From positions 186,001 to 250,000 of the forward strand of contig CAVBPR010000002.1 in NCBI GenBank assembly GCA_963597355.1: a DNA stretch of 64,000 bases, written 5' to 3'. Shown one piece after another: positions 25,998-34,942 of this stretch. Below the pieces are notes generated by a model. That model searched no databases. It was not told the origin of the DNA and saw only the letters and a list, made by a program, of their open reading frames with translations. A program made the position numbers and the translations under genes. Position 1 is the first letter of the stretch. Each line of letters opens with the position of its first letter. This stretch comes from UMGS1766 sp963597355. GTDB taxonomy: Bacteria > Bacillota > Clostridia > Oscillospirales > Oscillospiraceae.

Positions 25998-26624
25998 ATG
26001 GATTATAAACAATTGAGAAACGATAAAGGACAAACCTTGGATGAATTTCTTGCCAGCTATCATCCAAAGGACTATCCTCATCCAAGTGTAACAGTGGATT
26101 TGCTGATTTTTTCACTGGAAAAAGAAAAACCGGAGTTGCTGATGATTCGGCGGGGAAACCATCCCTATTTGCAGTGCTGGGCACTTCCGGGCGGTTTTGT
26201 TGAGCCGTATGAATTTACCATTGATGCCGCTGCAAGAGAGTTGGAAGAGGAAACGCATGTGAAGGGGTTGACTCTTTCCGAGATAGGTCTCTTTAGTGGG
26301 CCGGGACGCGATCCCAGAGACTGGACGATGTCTTGCGCCTATGTCGCAATTGCACCTCGCAGTACATTGTCGGTTCAGGCAGATGATGATGCAGCAGACA
26401 GTGACTGGTTTACTGTGGATTACAAGCTTCAGGGAGAGTGTATTGAGCTGACGCTGACTGGAGAAGGAGAAACTCTCACGGCGCAGGTATCTGTAAAGGA
26501 ACAGTGCGGCGCGCTGGGAAAAGAATATCTGGTGGGAGATTACCAGACAGACGGCATTGCTTTTGACCACTGTAAAATGATTGCCCTTACGGTGCTGAAA
26601 CTTCGGGCGGCAGGTCAGCTTTAA
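25998..26624 (+). CDS. Nudix hydrolase
   Basis: 208 aa. The Nudix box is intact: GGFVEPYEFTIDAAARELEE followed by ETHVKG. The N-terminal DYPHPSVTVDLLIFSLE and the C-terminal extension fit the ADP-ribose/NAD-type or NrtR-like group, but no HTH is evident. The substrate is unknown. Its stop touches the next start codon at 26625. Confidence 0.85.
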   Translation: MDYKQLRNDKGQTLDEFLASYHPKDYPHPSVTVDLLIFSLEKEKPELLMIRRGNHPYLQCWALPGGFVEPYEFTIDAAARELEEETHVKGLTLSEIGLFSGPGRDPRDWTMSCAYVAIAPRSTLSVQADDDAADSDWFTVDYKLQGECIELTLTGEGETLTAQVSVKEQCGALGKEYLVGDYQTDGIAFDHCKMIALTVLKLRAAGQL

Positions 26625-27509
26625 ATGCGGGTATTTAGTGTTGTTGTACCAGAGGAACTGGATAAATGTAAAGTAGAGACGGTGCTTCGACGGAAGATGA
26701 AGTTGTCAAGCACCCGTATTAAGCGGGCAAAATTTCGCGCGGATGGAATTTTACTGGATGGCAAGCGGGTTACTACAGCGCAAATAGTTCGACAGGGACA
26801 AATCTTGAGTCTGACATTGCCGGAGTTGGAAGAGAGCGATTTCGTTGCTACACCGGGAGAGTTAAACATTGTATATGAGGATTCCTGGCTTCTGGTAATA
26901 GATAAGCCGGCAGGACTTGCAATGTACCCTGGACCGGGCCATTACGCGGATACGCTGGGGAATCGCTTTGTCTGGCACATGAAGCAGCGGAGAGAACGCT
27001 GCGCATTCCGCCCGGTAAATCGGCTGGATAAGGGAACCAGCGGTCTCCTTGTATTGGCAAAATCAGCCGAGGCACACGAAAAATTACAACAATTGCTCCA
27101 TACCAACCAATTTTCTCGCGTATATTGGGCGCTAACCTGTAATACGCCAGAACCTTCAGAGGGAGTAATCGATGCACCAATTGGCGCAGAAGATCATTTG
27201 CTCAATCACTATGCAGTACAGGAGACAGGAAAACCGGCGCAGACAGAATATCATGTGCTTAATCAGGGAGATCGGGCAACGCTGGTCGAGCTTCAGCTTA
27301 AGACTGGTCGTACGCACCAGATTCGCGTGCATATGGCCTATATTGGTTGCCCGCTTTTGGGAGATTGTCTTTATGGTGGAACGGCTGATTTGTCAAGGCC
27401 GGCATTGCATTCGCGATTTTTACGACTCAAACATCCGTTTACAGGAGTCTGGTGTTCGTGGGAATCTGCGTGCCCGACCGATTTCATTCCATTCTTGGAG
27501 AAGGACTGA
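26625..27509 (+). CDS. RluA/RluD family pseudouridine synthase
   Basis: 294 aa with an N-terminal S4-like domain (STRIKRAKFRADGILLDGKR) and the catalytic motif NRLDKGTSGLLVLAKSA (Asp in RLD). It isomerises uridine in rRNA or tRNA; the exact target cannot be read. Starts directly after the Nudix stop, so the two are co-translated. Confidence 0.92.
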   Translation: MRVFSVVVPEELDKCKVETVLRRKMKLSSTRIKRAKFRADGILLDGKRVTTAQIVRQGQILSLTLPELEESDFVATPGELNIVYEDSWLLVIDKPAGLAMYPGPGHYADTLGNRFVWHMKQRRERCAFRPVNRLDKGTSGLLVLAKSAEAHEKLQQLLHTNQFSRVYWALTCNTPEPSEGVIDAPIGAEDHLLNHYAVQETGKPAQTEYHVLNQGDRATLVELQLKTGRTHQIRVHMAYIGCPLLGDCLYGGTADLSRPALHSRFLRLKHPFTGVWCSWESACPTDFIPFLEKD

Positions 27510-27511
27510 CA

Positions 27512-27763
27512 GTGAGTTATTATGTTTATATGCTCCAATGCAGCGACAACACGCTCTATACTGGTTGCACAAATGATCTGGAGCGGCGGGTACAAACCCA
27601 TAATGAGGGAAAAGGAGCGAAATACACCCGTTCACGGAGACCGGTAGAGCTGGTGTACCATGAAATACAACCGGACAGATCTGCGGCATTGCGCAGAGAG
27701 GCAGAGATGAAACGATTGTCACGAAAGGAAAAACTGGCGCTGATTGCGGCAGAGAACAATTGA
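27512..27763 (+). CDS. GIY-YIG nuclease superfamily protein
   Basis: 83 aa from GTG 27512, two bases after the rluA-like stop. The motif reads YYVYMLQCSDNTLYTGCTNDLERRV, a standard small UPF0213-type GIY-YIG domain, with E in REAEMKRLSRKEK. Such single-domain proteins are common and mostly uncharacterised. An upstream ATG at 27452 lies inside the previous gene. Confidence 0.88.
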   Translation: MSYYVYMLQCSDNTLYTGCTNDLERRVQTHNEGKGAKYTRSRRPVELVYHEIQPDRSAALRREAEMKRLSRKEKLALIAAENN

Positions 27764-27784
27764 TGCAAAAAGGCGGGATCGACA

Positions 27785-29575
27785 ATGCTGCTGTCAGCAG
27801 AGCATATTTCAAAAAATTATGGAACGAAGCAATTGCTTGATGATGTGACACTGTACTTAAATGCAGGGGAAAAGATTGGAATCATAGGGGTAAACGGAAC
27901 AGGGAAAAGCACGCTTTTAAAGATCCTTTCCGGCACTGAGGAGCCAGATGGTGGCACTTTGGCGAAAGATCCGAACATTCAGATTGCTTATTTGCCTCAA
28001 AATCCGGCGATGCAGGAGGATGCTACCGTTTTAGAACAGGTGTTCCTTCATCTGCCGGAAGATTTTCGCGCTTTGAAGGAATATGAGGCAAAGACCATGC
28101 TGAACAAGCTGGGCATTTCGAAGTTTGACGCCTTAGTTGGAACGTTGTCCGGAGGCCAGCGAAAGAGAGTAGCTCTGGCGGCGGCACTGGTGCATCCGGC
28201 GGATGTGCTGATTTTAGATGAACCGACCAACCACCTGGACAGTGAAATGGTAACCTGGCTGGAAGATGTACTTCGCCGTTTTCGCGGAGGAATTATCCTG
28301 GTGACCCATGATCGTTATTTCCTGGAACGAGTAGTGACAAAAATTACGGAATTGACCCATGGAGCAACCTATTCCTACGAAGCCAACTACTCCAAGTATC
28401 TGGAACTGAAGGCACAACGGCTGGAAATGGCGCAGGCAAGCGAACGCAAGCGACAGTCTCTTTTGCGCGTGGAAGCACAATGGATTATGCGAGGGGCATT
28501 AGCACGTGGAACAAAGAGCAAGGAGCGAATTCAGCGCTATCACGATTTGAAGGATCGCTCTGCTCCGGAACTGGACCAACAGGTACAGATCGCGGCCGGC
28601 ATGAGTCGGTTGGGCAAACAAATCATCGAATTGGATCATATCAGCCTCTGCTTTGGAAATCAGCCGATTATTTCCGATTTTACATACCATCTCAAACGCA
28701 CCGATCGCATAGGAATTGTAGGGCATAATGGCGCAGGAAAAAGCACCTTGTTGAATTTGATTGCGGGTAAGCTGACTCCAGATAGTGGCAGCATTACAGT
28801 TGGATCTACGGTTCATATTGGATATTTCACGCAGGAAGGCCGGGAAATGAATCCGAATCAGACGGCCTATGATTTTGTTGCCGAAGCGGGTAATCGCATT
28901 GAAACAGGAGAGGGAACCTTCTCTGCATCACAGATGATGGAGCGGTTTCTCTTTGATGGAGCGTTGCAGCATACCTTGATTGGACGTCTCAGCGGCGGCG
29001 AACGGCGGCGACTTTTTTTGCTTCGTATTTTAATGAGTGCACCAAATGTATTGCTGTTAGACGAGCCGACCAATGACCTGGACATCGACACACTGACCAT
29101 TTTAGAGGAATATTTACAAACCTTTCCCGGCGTTGTACTGGCTGTATCACACGATCGGTATTTTCTCGACAAAATTGCAGATTCCATTTTTGAAGTGGCA
29201 GGGGATGGACAGGTAAAAATTTATTCCGGCAATTATGTGGATTATCTTGATAAGAGAGAAGAAAACAATCCGAAAAGTTTGCCGGTGCAGGAGAAGTCTC
29301 CATCACAGAGGCAAAGATCGAAATCCGAAACAAAGAAAAAATTTACTTACAGTGAACAGCGGGAATATGAGACGATAGAAGCGGAGTTGCAACAGCTGGA
29401 AGAGCAGATCTCAGAATATGACGAGCAAATTGCAGCTGCTGCAACTGATTATGTGAAACTGCAACAGCTTATGGATGAAAAAGCGGATTTGGAGCAGCGT
29501 CTGGAAGAGCGAACGGAGCGTTGGCTCTATTTGGAGGAGTTAGCGGAGCAAATTGCAGCACAGAAAGACAGCTGA
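27785..29575 (+). CDS. ABC-F family ATPase (Uup/EttA-like)
   Basis: 596 aa soluble protein with two ABC domains: Walker A GVNGTGKST and GHNGAGKST, signatures LSGGQRKR and LSGGERRR, Walker B LLILDEPTNHLD and LLLDEPTNDLD. An inter-domain linker near 225-265 and a C-terminal coiled coil (about 510-590) are visible; no membrane domain. The C-terminal coil is typical of Uup. ABC-F proteins act on the ribosome; antibiotic protection cannot be assumed. Confidence 0.92.
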   Translation: MLLSAEHISKNYGTKQLLDDVTLYLNAGEKIGIIGVNGTGKSTLLKILSGTEEPDGGTLAKDPNIQIAYLPQNPAMQEDATVLEQVFLHLPEDFRALKEYEAKTMLNKLGISKFDALVGTLSGGQRKRVALAAALVHPADVLILDEPTNHLDSEMVTWLEDVLRRFRGGIILVTHDRYFLERVVTKITELTHGATYSYEANYSKYLELKAQRLEMAQASERKRQSLLRVEAQWIMRGALARGTKSKERIQRYHDLKDRSAPELDQQVQIAAGMSRLGKQIIELDHISLCFGNQPIISDFTYHLKRTDRIGIVGHNGAGKSTLLNLIAGKLTPDSGSITVGSTVHIGYFTQEGREMNPNQTAYDFVAEAGNRIETGEGTFSASQMMERFLFDGALQHTLIGRLSGGERRRLFLLRILMSAPNVLLLDEPTNDLDIDTLTILEEYLQTFPGVVLAVSHDRYFLDKIADSIFEVAGDGQVKIYSGNYVDYLDKREENNPKSLPVQEKSPSQRQRSKSETKKKFTYSEQREYETIEAELQQLEEQISEYDEQIAAAATDYVKLQQLMDEKADLEQRLEERTERWLYLEELAEQIAAQKDS

Positions 29576-29634
29576 AACTATGTAATTCAGCAGTGTAAAC
29601 AGAGCTACCAATAGTTGCAGATATATTGAGCAAC

Positions 29635-29669
29635 AAACCCCGATGCAGAATGACTCTGCATCGGGGTTT
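29635..29669. terminator. Bidirectional terminator
   Basis: AAACCCCGATGCAGA and its complement around a five-base loop, between the ABC-F gene and the convergent NTF2-like operon. Confidence 0.85.
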
Positions 29670-29671
29670 GC

Positions 29672-30523
29672 TTAGTCTTCTCTGATTTTACCAAAGGGGT
29701 TTTCTGCCATAACTGCGTTATGATTTGCCACTGCAACATGGTCTGCTTTAATTGTGACCTGATCGGTGGGATCCCAACGGCCGGGGGAGTACTGTTTGTC
29801 TTCCGGAACTTCCCGTAGTGTCGTATAAGGCTCCGGCGCAGGTACGGTATCCTGTACGGTTTGTACAATGGTATAATCTGCATGGAGCAAACCTGGTTCA
29901 GTAAGCTGTGCCGGACGACCGCCTAATTCGCCTACTGTGCAATCCTTTTCCAGAAAATCGAGATAGCGGTTATGAGCCCAGTTGCCAACGTCATAATCGC
30001 CGGCAATATCAGGGCAAACCTGTTCGTGAAACCATTTCCACTCTCCATTTACATAGACAAAGTCAGAGCCATAGCGTTCCCAGAGCCATACGCCGCCCCT
30101 GTGTTCGCCATCAAAACCAATTGGCCCCATTAAAGTGCCCGGAGTCAAATAGGAAGAGCGGGCACTGTTGCCGTCTTCCGCCACTTCAATGACATCACTG
30201 GCTAACACATGGGTGCCGGAACAACCAGTAGAGCGGATATCGTGACCCATGTACTCCGGAAATTTTATGGTTTGATCCATAAAAGCATGCATTGCCATGC
30301 GATCGGTGTGGCCAACGCTGTTGAGATACACCTCCTCAAAACCAACCATGCGCCCGAATTGATGCGCCCAGGTGCAGTTTTCCGATTTCAGCCACATATA
30401 GTCCCACTCTTCGCGGGAATAGCCAACACCATGAAGATAGGCATGACGGGCTTTGTATTCTTCCACAGTCTGGCTGCCAATGGCATTGTGCAGTCGCTGT
30501 TCAAATGTGAGTGTTTCTTTCAT
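29672..30523 (-). CDS. NTF2/SnoaL-like protein C of a three-gene operon
   Basis: 283 aa. The N-terminal part (about 15-190) has the layout of an NTF2/SnoaL-like alpha+beta cone: early helices with TVEEYKARHAYLHG, a central strand with VIEVAEDGNSARSSYLTPG, and FVYVNGEWKWFHEQVCPDIAGDYD. The C-terminal extension contains PEPYTTLREVPEDKQYSPG, a motif shared with the other two proteins. SnoaL-like folds include dehydratases, isomerases and cyclases (for example BaiE), so an enzyme on a small cyclic substrate is plausible. No membrane or signal segment. GGGAGG precedes ATG 30523; the four-base overlap with gene B is with the longer frame. Confidence 0.7.
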   Translation of the reverse strand: MKETLTFEQRLHNAIGSQTVEEYKARHAYLHGVGYSREEWDYMWLKSENCTWAHQFGRMVGFEEVYLNSVGHTDRMAMHAFMDQTIKFPEYMGHDIRSTGCSGTHVLASDVIEVAEDGNSARSSYLTPGTLMGPIGFDGEHRGGVWLWERYGSDFVYVNGEWKWFHEQVCPDIAGDYDVGNWAHNRYLDFLEKDCTVGELGGRPAQLTEPGLLHADYTIVQTVQDTVPAPEPYTTLREVPEDKQYSPGRWDPTDQVTIKADHVAVANHNAVMAENPFGKIRED

Positions 30524-30537
30524 TGTGTTGCCTCCCA

Positions 30538-31296
30538 TCAACGATGATCCCGTTCGTAGTAAGGCTTGCCGAGCATTCCGTCTGGGCCATAGCTACGTTC
30601 GTCCGTCATAGTGGTATAAGGGCGTGGCATGTCATACCACATGTTCTCCCAGCCAAAGAACGGGTTGTAAACTTCCCGCTCCAGTGTTGGATTGCCTGTG
30701 TTTTCATAGAGTGGATCTTCCTGCTCTGGACGACGTACCGGCACGTTGGCGTAATTTTCTCCGACAGTAACAGTATGATCACGCTCCAGCGTTAGATGCC
30801 AGATTTTCCACACATTGTTTTCTTTTATCAGGTCACAGTGAATGAGGCCAAAATCCATATAACTGGCGGCACTTCCATCCGGGTGACCGGTTGACTGAAA
30901 GCTAAGGCGATAACCTTGATACTGAGCTGTCATGCCGTCTTCAGCAATGTAAACCAGAGGAGTGGTAGCAGTGTCCATGGCGGCACAGCCGAATCCATAG
31001 GCATCGGAAGAAATTTCCCCTGTACTGTCCAGATAGGGTTTCAGAGCAGCTGCCCGCTGCTCTTGCCGGAAGAGCACATAATGGCGCACAATTTCGTCAA
31101 AGCCTACATAGTATCCGTTGTTATAACCAAGCGCGGCAGTGCGGCGATGGGAAGGTTCCTGTACCCAAAGTTGTTCCAGCTCCTCTCGGCGCATTTCATT
31201 GGCGTGGAAGTAGCTATGGCGATGGATTACTTTGCAGACTTCTTCTCTGTCCCAAAGGCGCATGACCTGTTCATCTTCTGTGAAAATTCTGCTCAT
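30538..31296 (-). CDS. NTF2/SnoaL-like protein B of a three-gene operon
   Basis: 252 aa, a clear relative of its neighbours: REEVCKVIHRHSYFHANEMR in the first helix, TTPLVYIAEDGMTAQYQGY in the sheet, IHCDLIKENNVWKIWHLTLE near 160, and the shared C-terminal PRPYTTMTDERSYGPDGM. At about 250 aa these are nearly twice the length of a single NTF2 domain; the extra part is the conserved tail. GGAGGGG five bases before ATG 31296 decides the start. Confidence 0.7.
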   Translation of the reverse strand: MSRIFTEDEQVMRLWDREEVCKVIHRHSYFHANEMRREELEQLWVQEPSHRRTAALGYNNGYYVGFDEIVRHYVLFRQEQRAAALKPYLDSTGEISSDAYGFGCAAMDTATTPLVYIAEDGMTAQYQGYRLSFQSTGHPDGSAASYMDFGLIHCDLIKENNVWKIWHLTLERDHTVTVGENYANVPVRRPEQEDPLYENTGNPTLEREVYNPFFGWENMWYDMPRPYTTMTDERSYGPDGMLGKPYYERDHR

Positions 31297-31310
31297 TTGT
31301 ATCCCCTCCA

Positions 31311-32039
31311 TCAAATTCCATAGCTAAATGTGTCCGAAAAAGTGACATAGGGTTCGGGCATTCTGGGTGAAGGCGTGAAAGCGCGGTGTGCAGAATATGG
31401 TTCACGCAGTACGCACTTCCGGTTCGGTTCCAATGCATGATACGCCTCCATTTCTAAAAACTCCGGGCGAGGCGCATAGGTTTTTAATGGGCCGACCCAA
31501 CTGGAACCGCAGGGTCGATCAATGTCCTTAAGGTAAAGCATGTGCCATATTTTCCAGATTCCGTTCTCACGAATAAAGTCTACAGCAAACCAGCCCCATT
31601 CCCAGAAACCCTGGGGGCCACCGGCGGTGAGCACGGAATAAGAACCGCGGATGCACCAAAGACCTTTGGCCGTGTTGCCATCCTCACTGAGTTCGATGAC
31701 AGGAGTGTCTACAGGGCGATAAGTCATCATTCCAACGCCGTAGAGCTCTTCCTCGCTTTTGTCGCCTAACTGTTGAGGAAATGCAGCTGCAATCAGTTTG
31801 CTTTCCAGTGCAATGCGATTTGCTTGGTCGGCATAGTAAGCAGCTACATGGTCAGGGCCGGTAAAATATCCCGTGTTGATACCGAGACAAACATCCTCTC
31901 GTTGACTCCAGTAGGCAGAAAACATACTGCCTTCTTTTTTCAAGGTGTAATCCTGAGACATACGCCCCATCAAATTTTTGATTTCTCGCTGGTCTTCCCA
32001 GCGGCTCAGAAGGCGCTCTGAGACTGCACTGTGTGCCAT
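31311..32039 (-). CDS. NTF2/SnoaL-like protein A, first gene of a three-gene operon
   Basis: 242 aa. It shows the same blocks: EDQREIKNLMGRMSQDYT, TPVIELSEDGNTAKGLWCIRG, FAVDFIRENGIWKIWHMLYL and the C-terminal PEPYVTFSDTFSYG. ATG 32039 has AAGGAG and is preferred to the longer frame from 32096. It is divergent from the LysR gene with about 150 bases between. LysR regulators usually control the divergent operon, so the three proteins probably act in one inducible catabolic or modification step. Substrate unknown. Confidence 0.7.
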   Translation of the reverse strand: MAHSAVSERLLSRWEDQREIKNLMGRMSQDYTLKKEGSMFSAYWSQREDVCLGINTGYFTGPDHVAAYYADQANRIALESKLIAAAFPQQLGDKSEEELYGVGMMTYRPVDTPVIELSEDGNTAKGLWCIRGSYSVLTAGGPQGFWEWGWFAVDFIRENGIWKIWHMLYLKDIDRPCGSSWVGPLKTYAPRPEFLEMEAYHALEPNRKCVLREPYSAHRAFTPSPRMPEPYVTFSDTFSYGI

Positions 32040-32134
32040 ATGCTCACTCCTTATTGTAATTTTATCGTGTAATCCTGTACTGATTTTATGATACACCTCT
32101 CATTTGTTGGAGTAAAACGAGAAAAATGCACGCT

Positions 32135-32167
32135 ATCTGTGCGAAAAACGCACAGATGTGGTATAAT
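32135..32167 (+). promoter_or_regulatory. LysR-type operator palindrome and -10 box
   Basis: ATCTGTGCG, five A bases, CGCACAGAT: a perfect 9-bp inverted repeat at 32135-32157. Its core TGCGAAAAACGCA is the classical T-N11-A LysR box. TATAAT follows at 32162-32167, so the site covers the -35 region of the regulator's own promoter and lies between the divergent genes. Confidence 0.75.
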
Positions 32168-32191
32168 CATTCAGTAAGGAGGGGAGAGCGA

Positions 32192-33055
32192 ATGACGTTG
32201 GAACAGCTGCGCCATTTTAAAGAGGCGGCGGAGACAGGAAGCTTTTCTCGTGCGGCAGAGCGATTATTTGTCAGTCATTCCACAATCAGTCGAAGTGTAC
32301 AAGCGTTAGAGCGGGAGTTTAACACTCAGTTGATGGTTCGAGGTATCAGGGCGGTGTCGTGCACGCAAGCGGGAGAAATTTTGTTGGACGAAGCGCGTGA
32401 ACTGTTGCATCGTGCAGATCATGTGACGGATCGATTGGCAGAATATAGCATCAAGCGGGAACTGAGGGTAATCAGCGTGGGGCTTTATGCACCGAAGCTT
32501 TTTGATCAATTTCGATGTTTTCAACAAGAGTATCCAGAACTTACTGTACATATGGAACAGGGGAATCAGTTGGAAATCATAGAAAAACTAAGCAACCAGG
32601 AGGCGGATCTTACGATCACCTTTTCTTACTCCTGGCCCACAGCTGAGGGGTGGGAAGCGTTAGTTTTGGAAGAGGGCCGTTTCTGTGCGCTGGTATCACC
32701 TCACCATCCATTGGCTCAGCAGACTTTCTTAAAAGCGGAGGATTTGGAACATTCCCAGGCAGTGTTAGGGGAGAACCCGTTTCGGTATCCGAAGAATCAT
32801 TCTGTTCCACCGACAGTTGATCGGCTGGAGCGGGATATGACGTCCATTTTACTTCAAGTGAAAACAGGAAAAGGTATGGCCGTTTTACCGGAACATGCCG
32901 CCGCAGAATATGGTCAAAGCTGTATACAATTGCCGATTCGAGGCCGGGGAACGGAATATCAATTACTATTGGGCTGGCGTAAAGACAATAAAAATCAAGC
33001 GGTGCGACAGGCGGTGGATTATTTTTATTCGCTTCGAAATGATACGGGTGTGTAG
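32192..33055 (+). CDS. LysR family transcriptional regulator
   Basis: 287 aa. The N-terminal winged HTH is standard (TLEQLRHFKEAAETGSFSRA, then AERLFVSHSTISRSVQALE); the rest is a periplasmic-binding-like effector domain. GGAGGGGAGAG precedes ATG 32192. It is divergent from the three NTF2-like genes and next to a T-N11-A palindrome, so it most likely autoregulates and controls them in response to a small ligand. Confidence 0.93.
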   Translation: MTLEQLRHFKEAAETGSFSRAAERLFVSHSTISRSVQALEREFNTQLMVRGIRAVSCTQAGEILLDEARELLHRADHVTDRLAEYSIKRELRVISVGLYAPKLFDQFRCFQQEYPELTVHMEQGNQLEIIEKLSNQEADLTITFSYSWPTAEGWEALVLEEGRFCALVSPHHPLAQQTFLKAEDLEHSQAVLGENPFRYPKNHSVPPTVDRLERDMTSILLQVKTGKGMAVLPEHAAAEYGQSCIQLPIRGRGTEYQLLLGWRKDNKNQAVRQAVDYFYSLRNDTGV

Positions 33056-33068
33056 ATGGTAATAATAT

Positions 33069-33125
33069 GGCACTTCCTTCTAGATGACCAGTGAAATCAA
33101 GGAAAGCCATAGAGGAAGTGCCTTT
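33069..33125 (+). terminator. Terminator after the LysR gene
   Basis: GGCACTTCCT pairs with AGGAAGTGCC across a 34-base interval, followed by TTTG. Long loop, moderate confidence. Confidence 0.5.
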
Positions 33126-33145
33126 GTATGAAAGAGTAAAAAACA

Positions 33146-33179
33146 ACAACGGCGTGTTGCACATGCAACACGCCGTTGT
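33146..33179 (-). terminator. Terminator of the phosphoglucomutase gene
   Basis: A perfect 15-bp stem (ACAACGGCGTGTTGC and complement) with a four-base loop; on the minus strand T-rich sequence follows. Confidence 0.8.
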
Positions 33180-33190
33180 ATTTGGTGTAA

Positions 33191-34921
33191 TTAGATATTT
33201 TTGATTGTTTCAGCAAAAGCAGCATAGCGAGCCACTTTTTCATCTGCATCCGCCTGATCGTTACCACTGGCGAGAATGTATACCTTGATTTTTGGCTCTG
33301 TGCCGGATGGACGAATGATGAAACTGGTACCATCTTCCAGCTCATAGCGCAGTACATTGGAACCGGACAATTCCATTGTAGAATGCTCGCCGGTAACCGT
33401 ATTGTACACACTGCCGTCTTGATAATCCTTTTGTTCGACAACGGCAACATCGGCAACAACGTTTAGAGGATCCTGACGCAATTTGCTCATGATCTCTTTC
33501 ATCTTAACCATGCCATCCAGACCGGGCATTACCAGATTGATTGTCTTCTCACGGTAATAGCCGTACTTGGCATAGCAATCCTGCAAAGCATCATACATCG
33601 TTTTACCCTGGGTCGCATAATAGCAGGCGGCCTCGGCCAAGATCAATGCAGCTGTAACAGCGTCCTTATCCCGGACAAAATCGCCAAACATGTAGCCATA
33701 GGACTCTTCAAAGGACATGATGACCTTTCCGGAGCCGCTTTCTTCAAGCTGGTTTTTCTTTTCTGCAAGGAATTTGAATCCGGTAAAGGTATCAAAGCAC
33801 TGTACGCCGTTGGCTTCCGCAACTTTGCGTGCCATTTCAGTGGAAACCAGACTCTTTAGTACCACCGGATTTTCTGGCATTTTACCGGAACGCTTCAAGG
33901 CACCGATCAAATAATCCAGCAAGATGACGCCGTTCTGGTTGCCGGTAATTGTGATGAACTCACCAGAAGCATCCCGGACCATGATTCCGATCCGGTCCGC
34001 ATCAGGATCAGAACCCATAATGAAGGATACGTTTTCCTTCTTTGCCATTTCAACCGCAATGGCAAAGCCTTCTGGGTTTTCTGGGTTTGGAGATACAACC
34101 GTTGGGAAATTTCCGTCGATAACCATCTGTTCAGGAACACAAATTACATGCTTCATCCCCAAACGCTTAAGTGCTTCCGGAATCAGTTTATAACCTGTGC
34201 CATGGAAGGGGGTGAAGATAATAGAAAAGTCGTCGGCAACTTTTTTTACACTCTCCAGATCATTCGCCTGTGCCATGACATTTTCCAAAAACTTTTCATC
34301 GGTTTCGTTTCCAATGAGCGTGATCAGTCCGGACTTGACAGCTTCATCGAAATCAGCCAGATGGATGGAATCAAAAACATCAAGTTCCTCCATCTTTGCA
34401 GCAATAGCGCTGGCGTGGTTCGGAGGCAACTGAGCACCATCTTCCCAATATACCTTGTAGCCGTTATACTCTTTCGGATTATGTGAAGCTGTAATGTTGA
34501 CACCGGCCTGGGCATGATAGGTACGGACAGCAAAAGATAATTCAGGCGTGGGACGCAAGGCATCAAACAACTTGACCTTAATACCATTGCCCGCCATCAC
34601 ACGGGCTGTTTCTCTGGCGAATTCAGCAGAATGATTGCGGCAGTCGTAGCAGACAACAACACCTCGATCCATTGCAGCGCTTCCTTCTGCCTTAATAATT
34701 TCTGCAAAGGCCTGTGATGTGTGGCGTATTACATGAATATTCATACGATTCAAGCCAACCGCCATAGTACCACGCAGGCCGGCCGTGCCGAATTCCAGCA
34801 GGCCAAAGAATCGACTTTCAATTTCTTTGGGATCTTGCGCAATGGACTGCAGCTCGGCTCTTTCCGCCTCGTTCAGAGCGGGAGAACTAAGCCACTTCTG
34901 ATAAGTTTCCATGTAAGCCAT
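33191..34921 (-). CDS. pgcA: Phosphoglucomutase/phosphomannomutase
   Basis: 576 aa alpha-D-phosphohexomutase. It has the phosphoserine loop TASHNPKEYNGYKVYW, the metal-binding loop GSDPDADRIG, the sugar-binding FEESYGYMFGD, and the phosphate-binding RPSGTEPKIKVY. Interconverts glucose-1- and -6-phosphate, feeding envelope polysaccharide and glycogen. The length fits the larger PgcA-type branch of Firmicutes. Confidence 0.93.
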   Translation of the reverse strand: MAYMETYQKWLSSPALNEAERAELQSIAQDPKEIESRFFGLLEFGTAGLRGTMAVGLNRMNIHVIRHTSQAFAEIIKAEGSAAMDRGVVVCYDCRNHSAEFARETARVMAGNGIKVKLFDALRPTPELSFAVRTYHAQAGVNITASHNPKEYNGYKVYWEDGAQLPPNHASAIAAKMEELDVFDSIHLADFDEAVKSGLITLIGNETDEKFLENVMAQANDLESVKKVADDFSIIFTPFHGTGYKLIPEALKRLGMKHVICVPEQMVIDGNFPTVVSPNPENPEGFAIAVEMAKKENVSFIMGSDPDADRIGIMVRDASGEFITITGNQNGVILLDYLIGALKRSGKMPENPVVLKSLVSTEMARKVAEANGVQCFDTFTGFKFLAEKKNQLEESGSGKVIMSFEESYGYMFGDFVRDKDAVTAALILAEAACYYATQGKTMYDALQDCYAKYGYYREKTINLVMPGLDGMVKMKEIMSKLRQDPLNVVADVAVVEQKDYQDGSVYNTVTGEHSTMELSGSNVLRYELEDGTSFIIRPSGTEPKIKVYILASGNDQADADEKVARYAAFAETIKNI

Positions 34922-34942
34922 AGGGATACCTCCATTGTGAAT

